From the NCBI RefSeq assembly GCF_014334115.1, contig NZ_CP060494.1, positions 1,580,501 to 1,644,500 on the forward strand: a stretch of 64,000 nt of DNA, given 5' to 3'. Origin of the DNA: Sphingosinithalassobacter sp. CS137. Its GTDB lineage: Bacteria > Pseudomonadota > Alphaproteobacteria > Sphingomonadales > Sphingomonadaceae. The notes beneath the pieces were generated by a model. It saw only the letters and a list, made by a program, of their open reading frames with translations. It was not told the origin of the DNA and ran no database searches. Both the position numbers and the translations under genes were made by a program. Shown one piece after another: positions 55,555 to 63,848 of the stretch (its first letter is position 1; each line of letters opens with the position of its first letter).

Positions 55555-56568
55555 ATGACTGCCACCATCCACCGCCTCGGCTCGCGGGACGCGCCTTCGC
55601 TTGAGCCGATGATGGCGCTGGTCGCGTCCGACCTCAATCTCGTCAACGCCGTGATCCTCGACCGGATGCAGTCCGAGATCACGCTGATTCCCGAGCTCGC
55701 CGGTCATCTGATCGCGGGCGGGGGCAAGCGGATGCGGCCGATGCTGACGCTCGCCAGCGCGCGGCTGCTCGATTATCCGGGCACGCGGCACCACCGGCTC
55801 GCAGCCGCGGTCGAGTTCATTCACACCGCCACGCTGCTCCACGACGATGTCGTCGACAGTTCGGATCTGCGGCGCGGCCGCCGCACCGCCAACATCATCT
55901 GGGGCAATCCGGCGAGTGTGCTCGTCGGCGACTTCCTGTTCAGCCGTTCGTTCGAACTGATGGTCGAGGACGGCAGCCTCAAGGTGCTCAAGATCCTGTC
56001 GAACGCGAGTGCGGTGATCGCCGAGGGCGAAGTGAACCAGCTGACCGCCACGCGCCGGATCGACCTTTCCGAAGAGCAATATCTCGAGATCATCGGCGCC
56101 AAGACCGCCGCGCTGTTCGCCGCGGCCTGCCGCATCGCCGCCGTGGTGGCCGAGCGCAACGAGGCCGACGAGATGGCGCTCGACGCCTATGGCCGCAATC
56201 TGGGCATCGCCTTCCAGCTGGTCGACGACGCGCTCGACTATGCCTCCGACGCGGCGACGATGGGCAAGGACGCAGGCGATGACTTCCGCGAAGGCAAGAT
56301 GACGCTTCCCGTCATCCTGGCCTATGCGCGCGGCAATGAAGCCGAACGCGCCTTCTGGCGCGACGCAGTGTCGGGCAAACGTGCTTCGGACGCGGATTTC
56401 GCCGAAGCCGTCCGTCTCGTCCAGTCGAGCCGGGCGCTCGACGATACGCTCGCCCGTGCGCGCCACTATGGCCAGCGAGCGATCGATTCGCTGGGCACCT
56501 TTCCGCACAGCGACGCGCGCGACGCGATGGTGCAGGCAGTCGAGTTCGCCGTCGCCCGCGCCTATTGA
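55555..56568 (+). CDS. ispB: Long-chain polyprenyl diphosphate synthase (ispB type)
   Basis: A 337-residue trans-prenyltransferase that builds the ubiquinone side chain by adding isopentenyl units. GGGKRMRPMLTLASARLL is near residue 55, the first Asp-rich motif is D97-D-V-V-D101 in LLHDDVVDSSDLRRG, and the second is D224-D-A-L-D228. Residues just before the first motif are small to medium (ATLLH), fitting a long product. Chain length (octa- or decaprenyl) is not determined. No ribosome-binding site is clear before the ATG at 55555. Confidence 0.93.
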   Translation: MTATIHRLGSRDAPSLEPMMALVASDLNLVNAVILDRMQSEITLIPELAGHLIAGGGKRMRPMLTLASARLLDYPGTRHHRLAAAVEFIHTATLLHDDVVDSSDLRRGRRTANIIWGNPASVLVGDFLFSRSFELMVEDGSLKVLKILSNASAVIAEGEVNQLTATRRIDLSEEQYLEIIGAKTAALFAAACRIAAVVAERNEADEMALDAYGRNLGIAFQLVDDALDYASDAATMGKDAGDDFREGKMTLPVILAYARGNEAERAFWRDAVSGKRASDADFAEAVRLVQSSRALDDTLARARHYGQRAIDSLGTFPHSDARDAMVQAVEFAVARAY

Positions 56569-56577
56569 GCCGCCGGG

Positions 56578-56790
56578 TCAGACTTCCGCGTCGTCCGCGT
56601 CCTCATCCCCGTCGACGCTCAGCAGATCGTCCTCGTCGGCATCGAGCTGCTCCTCGACCGCTTCGGTGATCAGGTCGAGCTGGTCGAAGCTGGCGACGAA
56701 TTCGGTGGTTTCGCCGTCCTCGTCCTCGATCTGCAGCACATAGTCGTCACCGGTGCGGGTGATGCTGAAATGGGCGAGTACCTTGGCCAT
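56578..56790 (-). CDS. Small acidic protein of unknown function
   Basis: A 70-residue protein with an N-terminal beta-like segment (MAKVLAHFSITRTGDDYVLQ) and a strongly acidic second half (EEQLDADEDDLLSVDGDEDA). No membrane segment or known domain. AAAGGAGAAAGG just before the ATG is one of the best ribosome sites in the window, which suggests high expression. It is convergent with ispB (9-base gap) and divergent from hrpB across 148 bases. I do not recognise a function; the shape recalls small conserved proteins of sphingomonads. Confidence 0.78.
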   Translation of the reverse strand: MAKVLAHFSITRTGDDYVLQIEDEDGETTEFVASFDQLDLITEAVEEQLDADEDDLLSVDGDEDADDAEV

Positions 56791-56938
56791 GCCTTTCTCC
56801 TTTCGATTTCGGGCGCAACGCGCGTCGGGCGCTGCGGTGCCGTCAAAAGGTCGGGTCGTGCTGTCCGGCGGATCGAAAATTGTGGCAAAGGGTCGCCTGT
56901 GATGACTGGGCGCCCCCACTCCGCGCGTACGGAAGCCC

Positions 56939-59401
56939 ATGGCTGAGCTGCCGGTTCGCGCCGTCCTGCCGGCGCTGCTCGCGGCGTTGCGCGAGCGTTC
57001 TAGCGCGGTGCTCGTCGCCCCGCCGGGCGCCGGCAAGACCACCGCCGTCGCGCCCGCCCTGCTCGACGAGCCCTGGTGCAACGGCGAAGTCCTGCTGCTC
57101 TCGCCGCGCAGGCTGGCCGCGCGTGCCGCCGCCGAGCGGATGGCGGCGCTCGCCGGCGAGACAGTCGGCCGGCGCTTCGGCTATGCCACGCGCATGGACA
57201 GCAAGCGCTCGGTGGAGACGCGCGTGACGGTCCTCACCGAAGGGATTTTCGTCAATCGCATCCAGTCCGATCCGGAGCTACCCGGCGTGTCGGCGGTGCT
57301 GTTCGACGAAGTGCACGAGCGCAGCCTCGACAGCGATTTCGGCCTTGCCCTCGCGCTCGACGCTCAGGGCGCGCTGCGGCCCGATCTGCGCCTCGTCGCC
57401 ATGTCCGCCACGCTCGATGGGGCGCGGTTCTCGGCGCTGCTGGGCGATGCGCCGGTAATCGAAAGCGAAGGCCGCAGCCATCCGCTCGCGCTGCGCCATC
57501 TCGGCCGCGCGGCCGAGGCCCGGATCGAGACCAGCGTCGCCGACGCAATTCGCGTGGCGCTGCGCGAGGCGGAGGGCGGAATCCTGGCCTTCCTCCCGGG
57601 AGTCGCCGAGATCGAGCGCACCGCCGAGCGGCTCGGCGATCCCGGCCCCGGCATCGTCCTCCACAAGCTCCACGGCAGCCTCGACCCCGCCGCGCAGCGC
57701 GCCGCGATCGCAGCGGATGCTGAAGGGCGGCGCAAGATCGTGCTCGCCACGTCGATCGCCGAAACCTCGCTCACGCTCGACGGCATTCGCATCGTGGTCG
57801 ATTCGGGGCTCGCCCGCCGCCCGCGCTACGATCGCGCGGCGGGAATGACGCGGCTCGTCACCGAGCGCGCGAGCCAGGCGGCGGTCACCCAACGCGCCGG
57901 CCGCGCCGCGCGGCAGGGGCCGGGCACGGCCTATCGCCTCTGGGAAGAGGCCGCGACTGCCGGCCTGCCGCGCTTCGACCCGCCCGAGATCCTCGAGGCC
58001 GATCTTTCGGCGCTGACACTCGACTGCGCGCTCTGGGGCGTTGCCGATCCGCGCGATCTCGCCTGGCTCGATCCGCCGCCGGACGCTGCGATCGCCGAGG
58101 CGCGGGCGCGGTTGCGGACGCTGGAGGCGCTCGGCGAAGATGGCCGCCCCACTGCGCACGGCCGCGCGATCGCGGGCCTCCCGCTGCCGCCGCGGCTGGG
58201 GCATATGCTGGTGCGCGCGAGCGAACTCGGACTTGCGCGGATCGCCGCCGAAGTCGCCGTTCTCCTCGGCGAACGCGGCCTGGGCGGCACCGACGCCGAC
58301 CTCGACCTGCGACTGCGCCGCTGGCGCGGCGATCGCGGCCGGCGCGCCGAAGCCGCGCGCAAGCTGGCGGCGCGATGGACCGCACTTGTGGCGGGATCGG
58401 GCTCCCGCGCCGGCACCATCACCTTCGGCCCGGATGCCGTCGCCGTCGCGATCGCCCTCGCCTTCCCCGATCGGATCGCGCGCCGTCGCGATTCCAGCGG
58501 CGAACGCTGGGCCTCGGCCGGCGGACGCGGCTTTCGCCTCGACCCGGCCTCGCCGCTCGCTTCGTCCGAATGGCTGGCGGTCGCCGAGACGCAGGGTATG
58601 GCCTCGGGCGCGCGCATCCTCTCGGCCGCACCCATCGGCTTCGCCACGCTGGAAACGCTCTTCGCCGAGCGGATCGAGACGCGGCGCAGCGTGACGTTCG
58701 ACGCCGCCACCGGCCGAGTGGAGGCGCTGCGCGAACGCCGGCTCGGCGCGGTCCGCCTGTCGAGTGGCAGCGATTCGGCCGCCACCGCCGAGGAGATCGA
58801 AGCCGCGCTGCTCGAGGGCGTCCGCGCCCATGGTCTCGCGCTGCTCCCATGGCCGGAGTCAGCCGCTGCGCTTCGCCGCCGCGCCGCCTATGCCGGGCTC
58901 GCCGCGCTCACCGATGCCGAATTACTCGGTGCGCTCGACGAGTGGCTGCCGCCGCTGCTCGTCGGCAAGCGCCGCCTCGATGCGGTGCCGCCCGAACTGC
59001 TCACTCAGGCGTTGCAGAACCGGCTCGGCTGGGACGGGCAGAGGACGCTCGATCGCCTCGCCCCCGCCCGCTTCGAGACACCCGCCGGGTCGAGTCACGC
59101 GATCGACTATGCCGCCGAGGCGGGACCGACGGTGGAGGTGCGCGTCCAGGCGCTGTTCGGACTCGCCGCGCATCCCCTGTTGGGGGACGGGACGCCGCTG
59201 GTGCTCAGCCTTACCTCACCCGCCGGCCGCCCGATCCAGACGACGCGCGACCTGCCGGGTTTCTGGGCTGGAAGCTGGGGAGCCGTCGCCAAGGAAATGC
59301 GCGGCCGCTACCCCAAACATCCCTGGCCCGACGACCCCGCGAACGCCCCGCCAACGCTGCGCACCAAAAAAGCCGATGCACGCGGCGCTCCGCCGCGATA
59401 A
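56939..59401 (+). CDS. hrpB: ATP-dependent helicase HrpB
   Basis: An 820-residue DEAH-type RNA helicase of the HrpB family. Walker A APPGAGKTT includes K33, the D123-E-V-H126 box is in LFDEVHERSLDSD, SAT is in AMSATLDG, and motif VI is QRAGRAARQGPGTAYRL. The family's own C-terminal domain (about residues 480-820) includes the end segment KEMRGRYPKHPWPDDP. Its cellular role is poorly defined; in other bacteria it has been linked to RNA processing. A weak GGAAG precedes the ATG. Confidence 0.96.
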   Translation: MAELPVRAVLPALLAALRERSSAVLVAPPGAGKTTAVAPALLDEPWCNGEVLLLSPRRLAARAAAERMAALAGETVGRRFGYATRMDSKRSVETRVTVLTEGIFVNRIQSDPELPGVSAVLFDEVHERSLDSDFGLALALDAQGALRPDLRLVAMSATLDGARFSALLGDAPVIESEGRSHPLALRHLGRAAEARIETSVADAIRVALREAEGGILAFLPGVAEIERTAERLGDPGPGIVLHKLHGSLDPAAQRAAIAADAEGRRKIVLATSIAETSLTLDGIRIVVDSGLARRPRYDRAAGMTRLVTERASQAAVTQRAGRAARQGPGTAYRLWEEAATAGLPRFDPPEILEADLSALTLDCALWGVADPRDLAWLDPPPDAAIAEARARLRTLEALGEDGRPTAHGRAIAGLPLPPRLGHMLVRASELGLARIAAEVAVLLGERGLGGTDADLDLRLRRWRGDRGRRAEAARKLAARWTALVAGSGSRAGTITFGPDAVAVAIALAFPDRIARRRDSSGERWASAGGRGFRLDPASPLASSEWLAVAETQGMASGARILSAAPIGFATLETLFAERIETRRSVTFDAATGRVEALRERRLGAVRLSSGSDSAATAEEIEAALLEGVRAHGLALLPWPESAAALRRRAAYAGLAALTDAELLGALDEWLPPLLVGKRRLDAVPPELLTQALQNRLGWDGQRTLDRLAPARFETPAGSSHAIDYAAEAGPTVEVRVQALFGLAAHPLLGDGTPLVLSLTSPAGRPIQTTRDLPGFWAGSWGAVAKEMRGRYPKHPWPDDPANAPPTLRTKKADARGAPPR

Positions 59402-59411
59402 GGAAGGAGTC

Positions 59412-59696
59412 ATGAAGACCGCCCGCATCTATCAGCGTCCCAAGAACGCCATGCAGTCCGGCCGCGCCCGCACCGATCGCTGGGTGCTCGAATTCGAATC
59501 GAACGAGAAGCAGCGCGCCGATCCGCTCACCGGCTGGGCCGGCTCGGGCGATACCGCGGCGACGCAGCTGCGGCTCAACTTCCCGACGCTCGAAGCCGCA
59601 AAGGCGCATGCCGAGCGCGAGGGCATCGCCTATCACGTGATCCCCGCGCCCGAGCGCAAGCTGAAGCTCCAGGCCTACGCCGACAATTTTCGCTGA
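59412..59696 (+). CDS. ETC complex I subunit (NDUFS4-like)
   Basis: A 94-residue accessory subunit of NADH:ubiquinone oxidoreductase, homologous to the 18-kDa mitochondrial subunit (PF04800). The family pattern is clear: IYQRPKNAMQSGRARTDRWV, DPLTGWAGSGDTAATQLRL and the C-terminal AHAEREGIAYHVIPAPE. AAGGAGTC just upstream is a strong ribosome site. It lies 10 bases past hrpB, away from any nuo operon in this window. Confidence 0.94.
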   Translation: MKTARIYQRPKNAMQSGRARTDRWVLEFESNEKQRADPLTGWAGSGDTAATQLRLNFPTLEAAKAHAEREGIAYHVIPAPERKLKLQAYADNFR

Positions 59697-59709
59697 CGCT
59701 CCGACAGGG

Positions 59710-59743
59710 GGGGGCGCCCTGCGCGAGCGGTGGCCCCGCCCCC
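59710..59743. terminator. GC-rich inverted repeat between convergent genes
   Basis: GGGGGCG (59710-59716) can pair with CGCCCCC (59737-59743) across a 20-base loop. It sits in the 54-base gap where two genes converge, so a two-way terminator is plausible. There is no T-run and the loop is large, so the call is weak. Confidence 0.3.
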
Positions 59744-59750
59744 GGGCCGT

Positions 59751-60284
59751 TCAGGCCAGCCAGTCGTGCGCGAGCAGCAGCAGCAGCTTGACGTCCATCG
59801 CCAGTCCTTCGGCACGCTTGGCGGCGACGAAGGCGGTTATCTCCGTCAGCGGCACGCGGTGTACGACGATGTCCTCCTCGCCGGTTCCTCCGCCTTCGCT
59901 CACTTTCATCAGCCCGTGCGCGCGGACCAGCGTGAAGCCCTCGGTCACCATGCCGGGCGAGGAGTGGAAGAAGCCCAGTTCCTCGATCCGCTCGGCGCGA
60001 TAGCCGGTTTCTTCCTCCAGCTCGCGGATCGCGGTCGCCTCGGGCGTGTCGCCGTCGCGCTCGTCCCCGACGAGCCCGGCGGGCAGCTCGAGGCAGCGGC
60101 GGCCGAGCGGCACGCGATACTGATCGACGAGCAGCACCTGCCCTTCGTCGTCGATCGCCAGGATCACGGCCGCCTGGATGCCGCGCGCGCGCGAGACATA
60201 TTCCCACCGCCCCTGCCGCTTGGCGACCACCCAGTCGCCCTGCCAGGCGATCTCCACCGGCGCGTCGGCGTCGGGCGTGCTCAC
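59751..60284 (-). CDS. Nudix hydrolase, ADP-ribose pyrophosphatase-like
   Basis: A 177-residue Nudix enzyme of the ADP-ribose/nucleotide-sugar group. [20 protein letters not shown] is the typical dimer and substrate segment. The Nudix helix [13 protein letters not shown] has all catalytic glutamates. The loop before it ([16 protein letters not shown]) is a few residues longer than the standard box and has Asp where the first conserved Glu usually is. The GTG at 60284 overlaps the upstream stop by four bases. It is the last gene of the lemA operon. Confidence 0.87.
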   Translation of the reverse strand: MSTPDADAPVEIAWQGDWVVAKRQGRWEYVSRARGIQAAVILAIDDEGQVLLVDQYRVPLGRRCLELPAGLVGDERDGDTPEATAIRELEEETGYRAERIEELGFFHSSPGMVTEGFTLVRAHGLMKVSEGGGTGEEDIVVHRVPLTEITAFVAAKRAEGLAMDVKLLLLLAHDWLA

Positions 60285-60961
60285 AGTTCGATCAGCCGGT
60301 CCGGAAGCTCGTTGGTGTCTGCGGCGGTCTTGGGGAAATGCTCGGCGAGCAGCTGGGAAATCAGCCCCACCGCCGCGACCATTCCGCCGGCGGGATCGCC
60401 CGCGCGTACCTGATCGACCAGCGCGGCCATCGCATCGCCCCAGCGTTCGGCCGGAACCTTCGAATGGATCGCGGCGTCGGCGACGATCTCCGCCCGATGC
60501 TCGGCGAGCGACAGATAGAGGAGGATGCCGACGCGATGCTCGGTGCGCTTCTCGGCGCTCGCCTTGAACAGCTCGACCGCGCGCCGACGGACTCGCCGCG
60601 ACTTGGTCCCGCGCGGGGTCAGCGCCATCCGCAGCGGCGCCCATTCGAGCGCATAGCGCACGATCAGAAAGGCGACTGCCTGCCCCACCAGCACGAGCAG
60701 CAACAGCAGTGCGACGTTGGTCTCGCTGTTCCATCCGCCGTCCAGCCAGGCGAGCTTTGCCTCGGCCAGCCCGGGAACCGCGGCGAGCAGCGCCACCACC
60801 AGCAGCATCGCGAGAATCGCGTAATGGATCGCCACGTCGCGATAGCCGTCCGACCTTGCGCTCACGATCGTCACGATCTCGCCATCGGTCTCGCGCTCGG
60901 CGCTCGCCACTGCGGCGGTCACGCGCGCATGATCCTCGGCGCTGAAAATAGGGTCTGTCAT
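60281..60961 (-). CDS. TPM-domain membrane protein
   Basis: A 226-residue protein with an N-terminal soluble part opening [20 protein letters not shown] and two membrane helices at about residues 50-66 and 82-100. The C-terminal half contains [21 protein letters not shown], the second half of a TPM (DUF477) fold, so the domain seems to be split by the two helices. No signal peptide. The ATG shares one base with the previous stop (TGATG). It works presumably with the LemA and secreted TPM proteins next to it; the role is unknown. Confidence 0.82.
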   Translation of the reverse strand: MTDPIFSAEDHARVTAAVASAERETDGEIVTIVSARSDGYRDVAIHYAILAMLLVVALLAAVPGLAEAKLAWLDGGWNSETNVALLLLLVLVGQAVAFLIVRYALEWAPLRMALTPRGTKSRRVRRRAVELFKASAEKRTEHRVGILLYLSLAEHRAEIVADAAIHSKVPAERWGDAMAALVDQVRAGDPAGGMVAAVGLISQLLAEHFPKTAADTNELPDRLIEL

Positions 60962-61800
60962 CACCAGCTCCCCGATGCGCCGCCGCCGCCGAACGACCCG
61001 CCGCCGCCTGAAAAGCCGCCACCGCCGAAACCACCGCCGCCGCCGAAGCCGCCGCCGCCCCAGCCCGATCCACCGCGATGGCCGCCGCCGCTCCGCATCG
61101 CCGCGTCCAGTGCGGTCCACAGCAACACTTCGCCCACGCCGCTGCCGCGCCGGCGATAGCGCCGTCCGCGCCGGCCGAAGATCGCGGGGATCACGAACAC
61201 CAGCAGCATCACCAGCCAGAAGGCGAGCACCAGCCCGCCGACCCAGCCATCCTCTTCGCCGTCGCGCTGGCGTCCGCTCTCGATCAGCTGCTGGGCGCGC
61301 GCCTCCGCCTGTTCGAGTGGCAGGCGCATCTGCTCGCCGATCGCCTGCGCCCCCGCCAGGATCCCTGCGGCCATGTCGCCATCGCGGAAATGCGGCAGGA
61401 TCTCGTTGCGGATGATCTGGCTCGAGAGCGCATCGGTCATGATCGGTTCGAGCCCATAGCCCACTTCGATCCGGACCTCGCGCTCGTTGGGCGCGACGAT
61501 CAGCAGGATGCCGTTGTTCGCCTCGCCCTGCCCGATCTCCCAGGCGCGGCCGAGCTGATAGCCATAGTCGGCGATGTCATACCCCTGCAGATCGGGGATC
61601 GTCGCGACGACGAACTGCCGCGAGGACGCCTGTTCGATCTCCGCCGAAAGCTGGGTGAGCTGCGCCTCCTGCTCGGGGCTCAGCAGCTCGGCCGCGTCGA
61701 CGACGCGCCCCGTGAGCTGCGGAAACTCCTGCGCATGGCCCGGCTGCAGGCCGAGCAGCGCAAGCGCGAATGCAATCAACAGGGTGCGAAATCCGGCCAT
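60961..61800 (-). CDS. TPM-domain protein with glycine-rich tail (YgcG-like)
   Basis: A 279-residue exported protein. The signal peptide ends QPGHAQ (about residue 24), and the TPM domain (residues 28-150) has [40 protein letters not shown] and the conserved [11 protein letters not shown] membrane helix at about residues 190-210 is followed by a basic stretch ([10 protein letters not shown]). The last 45 residues are almost pure Gly with Phe, Ser and Trp ([15 protein letters not shown]), a familiar end for this family. Partner of LemA. Confidence 0.9.
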   Translation of the reverse strand: MAGFRTLLIAFALALLGLQPGHAQEFPQLTGRVVDAAELLSPEQEAQLTQLSAEIEQASSRQFVVATIPDLQGYDIADYGYQLGRAWEIGQGEANNGILLIVAPNEREVRIEVGYGLEPIMTDALSSQIIRNEILPHFRDGDMAAGILAGAQAIGEQMRLPLEQAEARAQQLIESGRQRDGEEDGWVGGLVLAFWLVMLLVFVIPAIFGRRGRRYRRRGSGVGEVLLWTALDAAMRSGGGHRGGSGWGGGGFGGGGGFGGGGFSGGGGSFGGGGASGSW

Positions 61801-61823
61801 ATCGCTCTTCCGGCCAAAACCGG

Positions 61824-62414
61824 TCAGTTGCTGTTCCCGAAATTCACCGTCGGTGCGACTTCGGAGCCCGCCTGCGCCTCGAACGGCGTCATCGGCTCGG
61901 CGCCATAGAAGATCTTGGCGCCGATCGCCGAGGGGAAGGTGCGGATGGTGGTGTTATACTCCTGCACCGCTCCGTTGTAATCGCGGATCGCGATGTTGAT
62001 GCGGTTCTCGGTGCCTTCGATCTGGCTCATGAAGGTCTGAAACGCTTGCTGGCTGCGCAGCTCGGGATAGCGCTCGACGTTTACCAGGAGCCGGCTCAGC
62101 GCACCGCCAAGCTGCTGCTGCGCCGCCTGGAACTGCTGGACAGCGCTCTCGTCGGTCAGCTGGTCGGGAGTGACCTGGATCGAAGTGGCGCGCGACCGCG
62201 CCTCGATCACTTCGGTCAGAATGTCGCGCTCGGAACCGGCCGCTCCCGCAACCGTCGCCTGCAGGTTCGGGATCAGGTCCGCGCGGCGCTGATAGGCGGC
62301 CTGAACATCGGCCCACCTTGCCTTCGCGTTCTCTTCGGCCGTGGGAACGCTATTGAGGCCGCATGCGGAGAGCATGGCGGCGGCGGCAAGAATGATGACG
62401 GCGCGAAACTTCAT
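61824..62414 (-). CDS. lemA: LemA-family lipoprotein
   Basis: A 196-residue protein of mostly long helices. The signal LSACGL gives a good lipobox with Cys at about residue 18. The LemA core begins AKARWADVQAAYQRRADLIP NLQ and continues ERYPELRSQQAFQTFMSQI and ENRINIAIRDYN, ending near VNFGNSN. LemA proteins co-occur with TPM proteins in envelope-stress or transport operons, with function still unclear. It heads the four-gene operon. Confidence 0.93.
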   Translation of the reverse strand: MKFRAVIILAAAAMLSACGLNSVPTAEENAKARWADVQAAYQRRADLIPNLQATVAGAAGSERDILTEVIEARSRATSIQVTPDQLTDESAVQQFQAAQQQLGGALSRLLVNVERYPELRSQQAFQTFMSQIEGTENRINIAIRDYNGAVQEYNTTIRTFPSAIGAKIFYGAEPMTPFEAQAGSEVAPTVNFGNSN

Positions 62415-62446
62415 GGGATACCCTCCCCGGCTCCAACTGTTGCGGC

Positions 62447-62476
62447 GCTATACGACACCGGAGACCGCGCCGTGAA
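62447..62476 (-). promoter_or_regulatory. Candidate promoter of the lemA operon
   Basis: On the minus strand, TTCACG (62476-62471) and TATAGC (62452-62447) are 18 bases apart, each with four of six consensus bases, about 33 bases before the lemA ATG. It lies in the 97-base divergent gap shared with mscL. Confidence 0.4.
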
Positions 62477-62511
62477 GAGCGATTCCGGAAAAGAAGGGAG
62501 ACCGAACGGGA

Positions 62512-62976
62512 ATGTGGAAGGATTTCAGGACCTTCATCGCGAAGGGCAATGTGCTCGACCTTGCGGTGGGCGTCATCATCGGCGCCGCGTTCGCGACCAT
62601 CACCAAGTCGCTGACCGATGATCTCATCATGCCGGTCGTCGGATGGCTCTTTGGCGGCGTGGATTTCTCCAACTATTTCATTCAGCTGGGACCCGTACCG
62701 GAGGGCTATACAGGATCGCTCAGCAACTATGCCGCGCTGAAGGAAGCGGGGGTGCCGCTGATCGGCTATGGCCAGTTCCTCAGCGTCGTGCTGAATTTCC
62801 TGTTCCTCGCCTTTTCGGTGTTCCTGCTGGTGCGCTACGTCCGCCGCGCGATCCGGCTGCTGCACGAGGACGAGGCGAAGGGCACCGCCGCTCCTGCGCC
62901 CGAGCCGCAGGACGTCGTGCTGCTGCGCGAAATCCGTGACGAACTGCGCGGGCGGAGCGAGCCTCCCATACGCTGA
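62512..62976 (+). CDS. mscL: Large-conductance mechanosensitive channel
   Basis: A 154-residue channel protein that opens under membrane tension to release solutes during osmotic downshock. The N-terminal helix and TM1 are FRTFIAKGNVLDLAVGVIIG and AAFATITKSLTDDLIMPVVG. TM2 is about residues 86-106 (LSVVLNFLFLAFSVFLLV), and a cytoplasmic helix closes the protein. Length is normal. AAGGGAGACC precedes the ATG. Convergent with the Rrf2 gene. Confidence 0.96.
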   Translation: MWKDFRTFIAKGNVLDLAVGVIIGAAFATITKSLTDDLIMPVVGWLFGGVDFSNYFIQLGPVPEGYTGSLSNYAALKEAGVPLIGYGQFLSVVLNFLFLAFSVFLLVRYVRRAIRLLHEDEAKGTAAPAPEPQDVVLLREIRDELRGRSEPPIR

Positions 62977-62992
62977 TCGCCGCAACGCGCGC

Positions 62993-63424
62993 TCAGGCCG
63001 CTTTCAGATCCTCCGAACCGGCATCGGCCAGGCTGGTGCCGTCGAGGATGCGCGCGGTTTCGTCGCGCACGCGCGCCATCGCGTGGCGGATCGCGCAACT
63101 CGCCTCGTCGGCGCAGTCGGTGCAGGGCCGATAAGCGGTCCGGCTGACGCACGGCACCAGCGCCAGCGGCCCTTCGATCACGCGGATGATCTCGCCGAGC
63201 GACACCAGGTGAGTGGGCTTCGACAGGCAATAGCCGCCCAGCTTTCCGCGATGGCTGTGGACGAACCCGGCGTCGCGCAGATCGGCGAAAATCGCCTCGA
63301 GGAACTTGCGCGGCACGTTCGTCTCGGCGGCGATTCGGTTCATCGGGATCGGACGGCTTCCCACGGGCTGCTCTGCCAGGAAGAGCATCGCGCGAAGCGC
63401 GTACCGGGAACGCTGAGTCAACAT
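62993..63424 (-). CDS. Rrf2-family transcriptional regulator, probable Fe-S sensor
   Basis: A 143-residue regulator. The winged helix has LTQRSRYALRAMLFLAEQ, then PRKFLEAIFADLRDAGFVHS and RGKLGGYCLSKP, the standard Rrf2 recognition and wing segments. Cysteines C92, C101, C104 and C110 could bind an iron-sulphur cluster. The spacing (C-x8-C-x2-C-x5-C) differs from IscR and is nearer RirA or CymR-like members. The ATG at 63424 fits the family N-terminus (MLTQ); an upstream in-frame ATG would add eight residues. No isc or suf genes are adjacent. Target genes unknown. Confidence 0.88.
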   Translation of the reverse strand: MLTQRSRYALRAMLFLAEQPVGSRPIPMNRIAAETNVPRKFLEAIFADLRDAGFVHSHRGKLGGYCLSKPTHLVSLGEIIRVIEGPLALVPCVSRTAYRPCTDCADEASCAIRHAMARVRDETARILDGTSLADAGSEDLKAA

Positions 63425-63475
63425 GATGCTGGATTCGTGCCAAATCATTGTGGCGCGGTGATGGCGCTCCGGGGC

Positions 63476-63503
63476 TTTCAATTAATTCCCCGGGCCCTAT
63501 ATT
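63476..63503 (+). promoter_or_regulatory. Candidate promoter of ssrA
   Basis: TATATT at 63498-63503 is a good -10 box, with TTTCAA (63476-63481) as a weak -35 at 16 bases. Transcription would begin near 63510, just at the first hairpin of the acceptor part of the tmRNA. Confidence 0.4.
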
Positions 63504-63593
63504 GGAAGCTGCCGGGCTTGCCCGGCTATAGCGATAAACTGCGGCGTTCAATAGACGCAGCGGACCCGGGGGCAGTACCCGGCGGCTCCACCA

Positions 63594-63626
63594 TAACCGG
63601 TGGTGTATCTGGACACCGTTTCTGAC
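63594..63626 (+). other. Intervening segment of the permuted ssrA precursor
   Basis: These 33 bases lie between the acceptor CCA end and the 5' end of the coding piece. In permuted tmRNAs this loop is cut out to leave two RNAs. It contains GGTG and CACC stretches that can form a small hairpin. Confidence 0.7.
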
Positions 63627-63796
63627 GGGGCCGAACCAGGATCGACGTGTGTTGAAAAGCGCTGTTTTCGCTCGGAATGGGACCACCGCGACGGCCCATA
63701 CACACAAGTGCCAACGATAACGAAGCACTCGCTATTGCGGCGTAACCCCACGGCCTAACGGCCTAAGGTTATTCCAAAATGCGCGGTTGGACCGCA

Positions 63797-63848
63797 CCGG
63801 GCAACAGAAGCGGATTCCAGCGGCTACCAGGGGGGCCGGGCAACAGAA
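63797..63848 (+). repeat. Two copies of a 13-base loop motif in the tmRNA coding piece
   Basis: CCGGGCAACAGAA occurs at 63797-63809 and again at 63836-63848. Each copy is the loop of a hairpin: a short stem CCGC/GCGG (63792-63795 with 63810-63813) for the first, and a perfect 8-bp stem (63827-63834 with 63849-63856) for the second. They probably represent two related pseudoknot modules. Confidence 0.75.
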
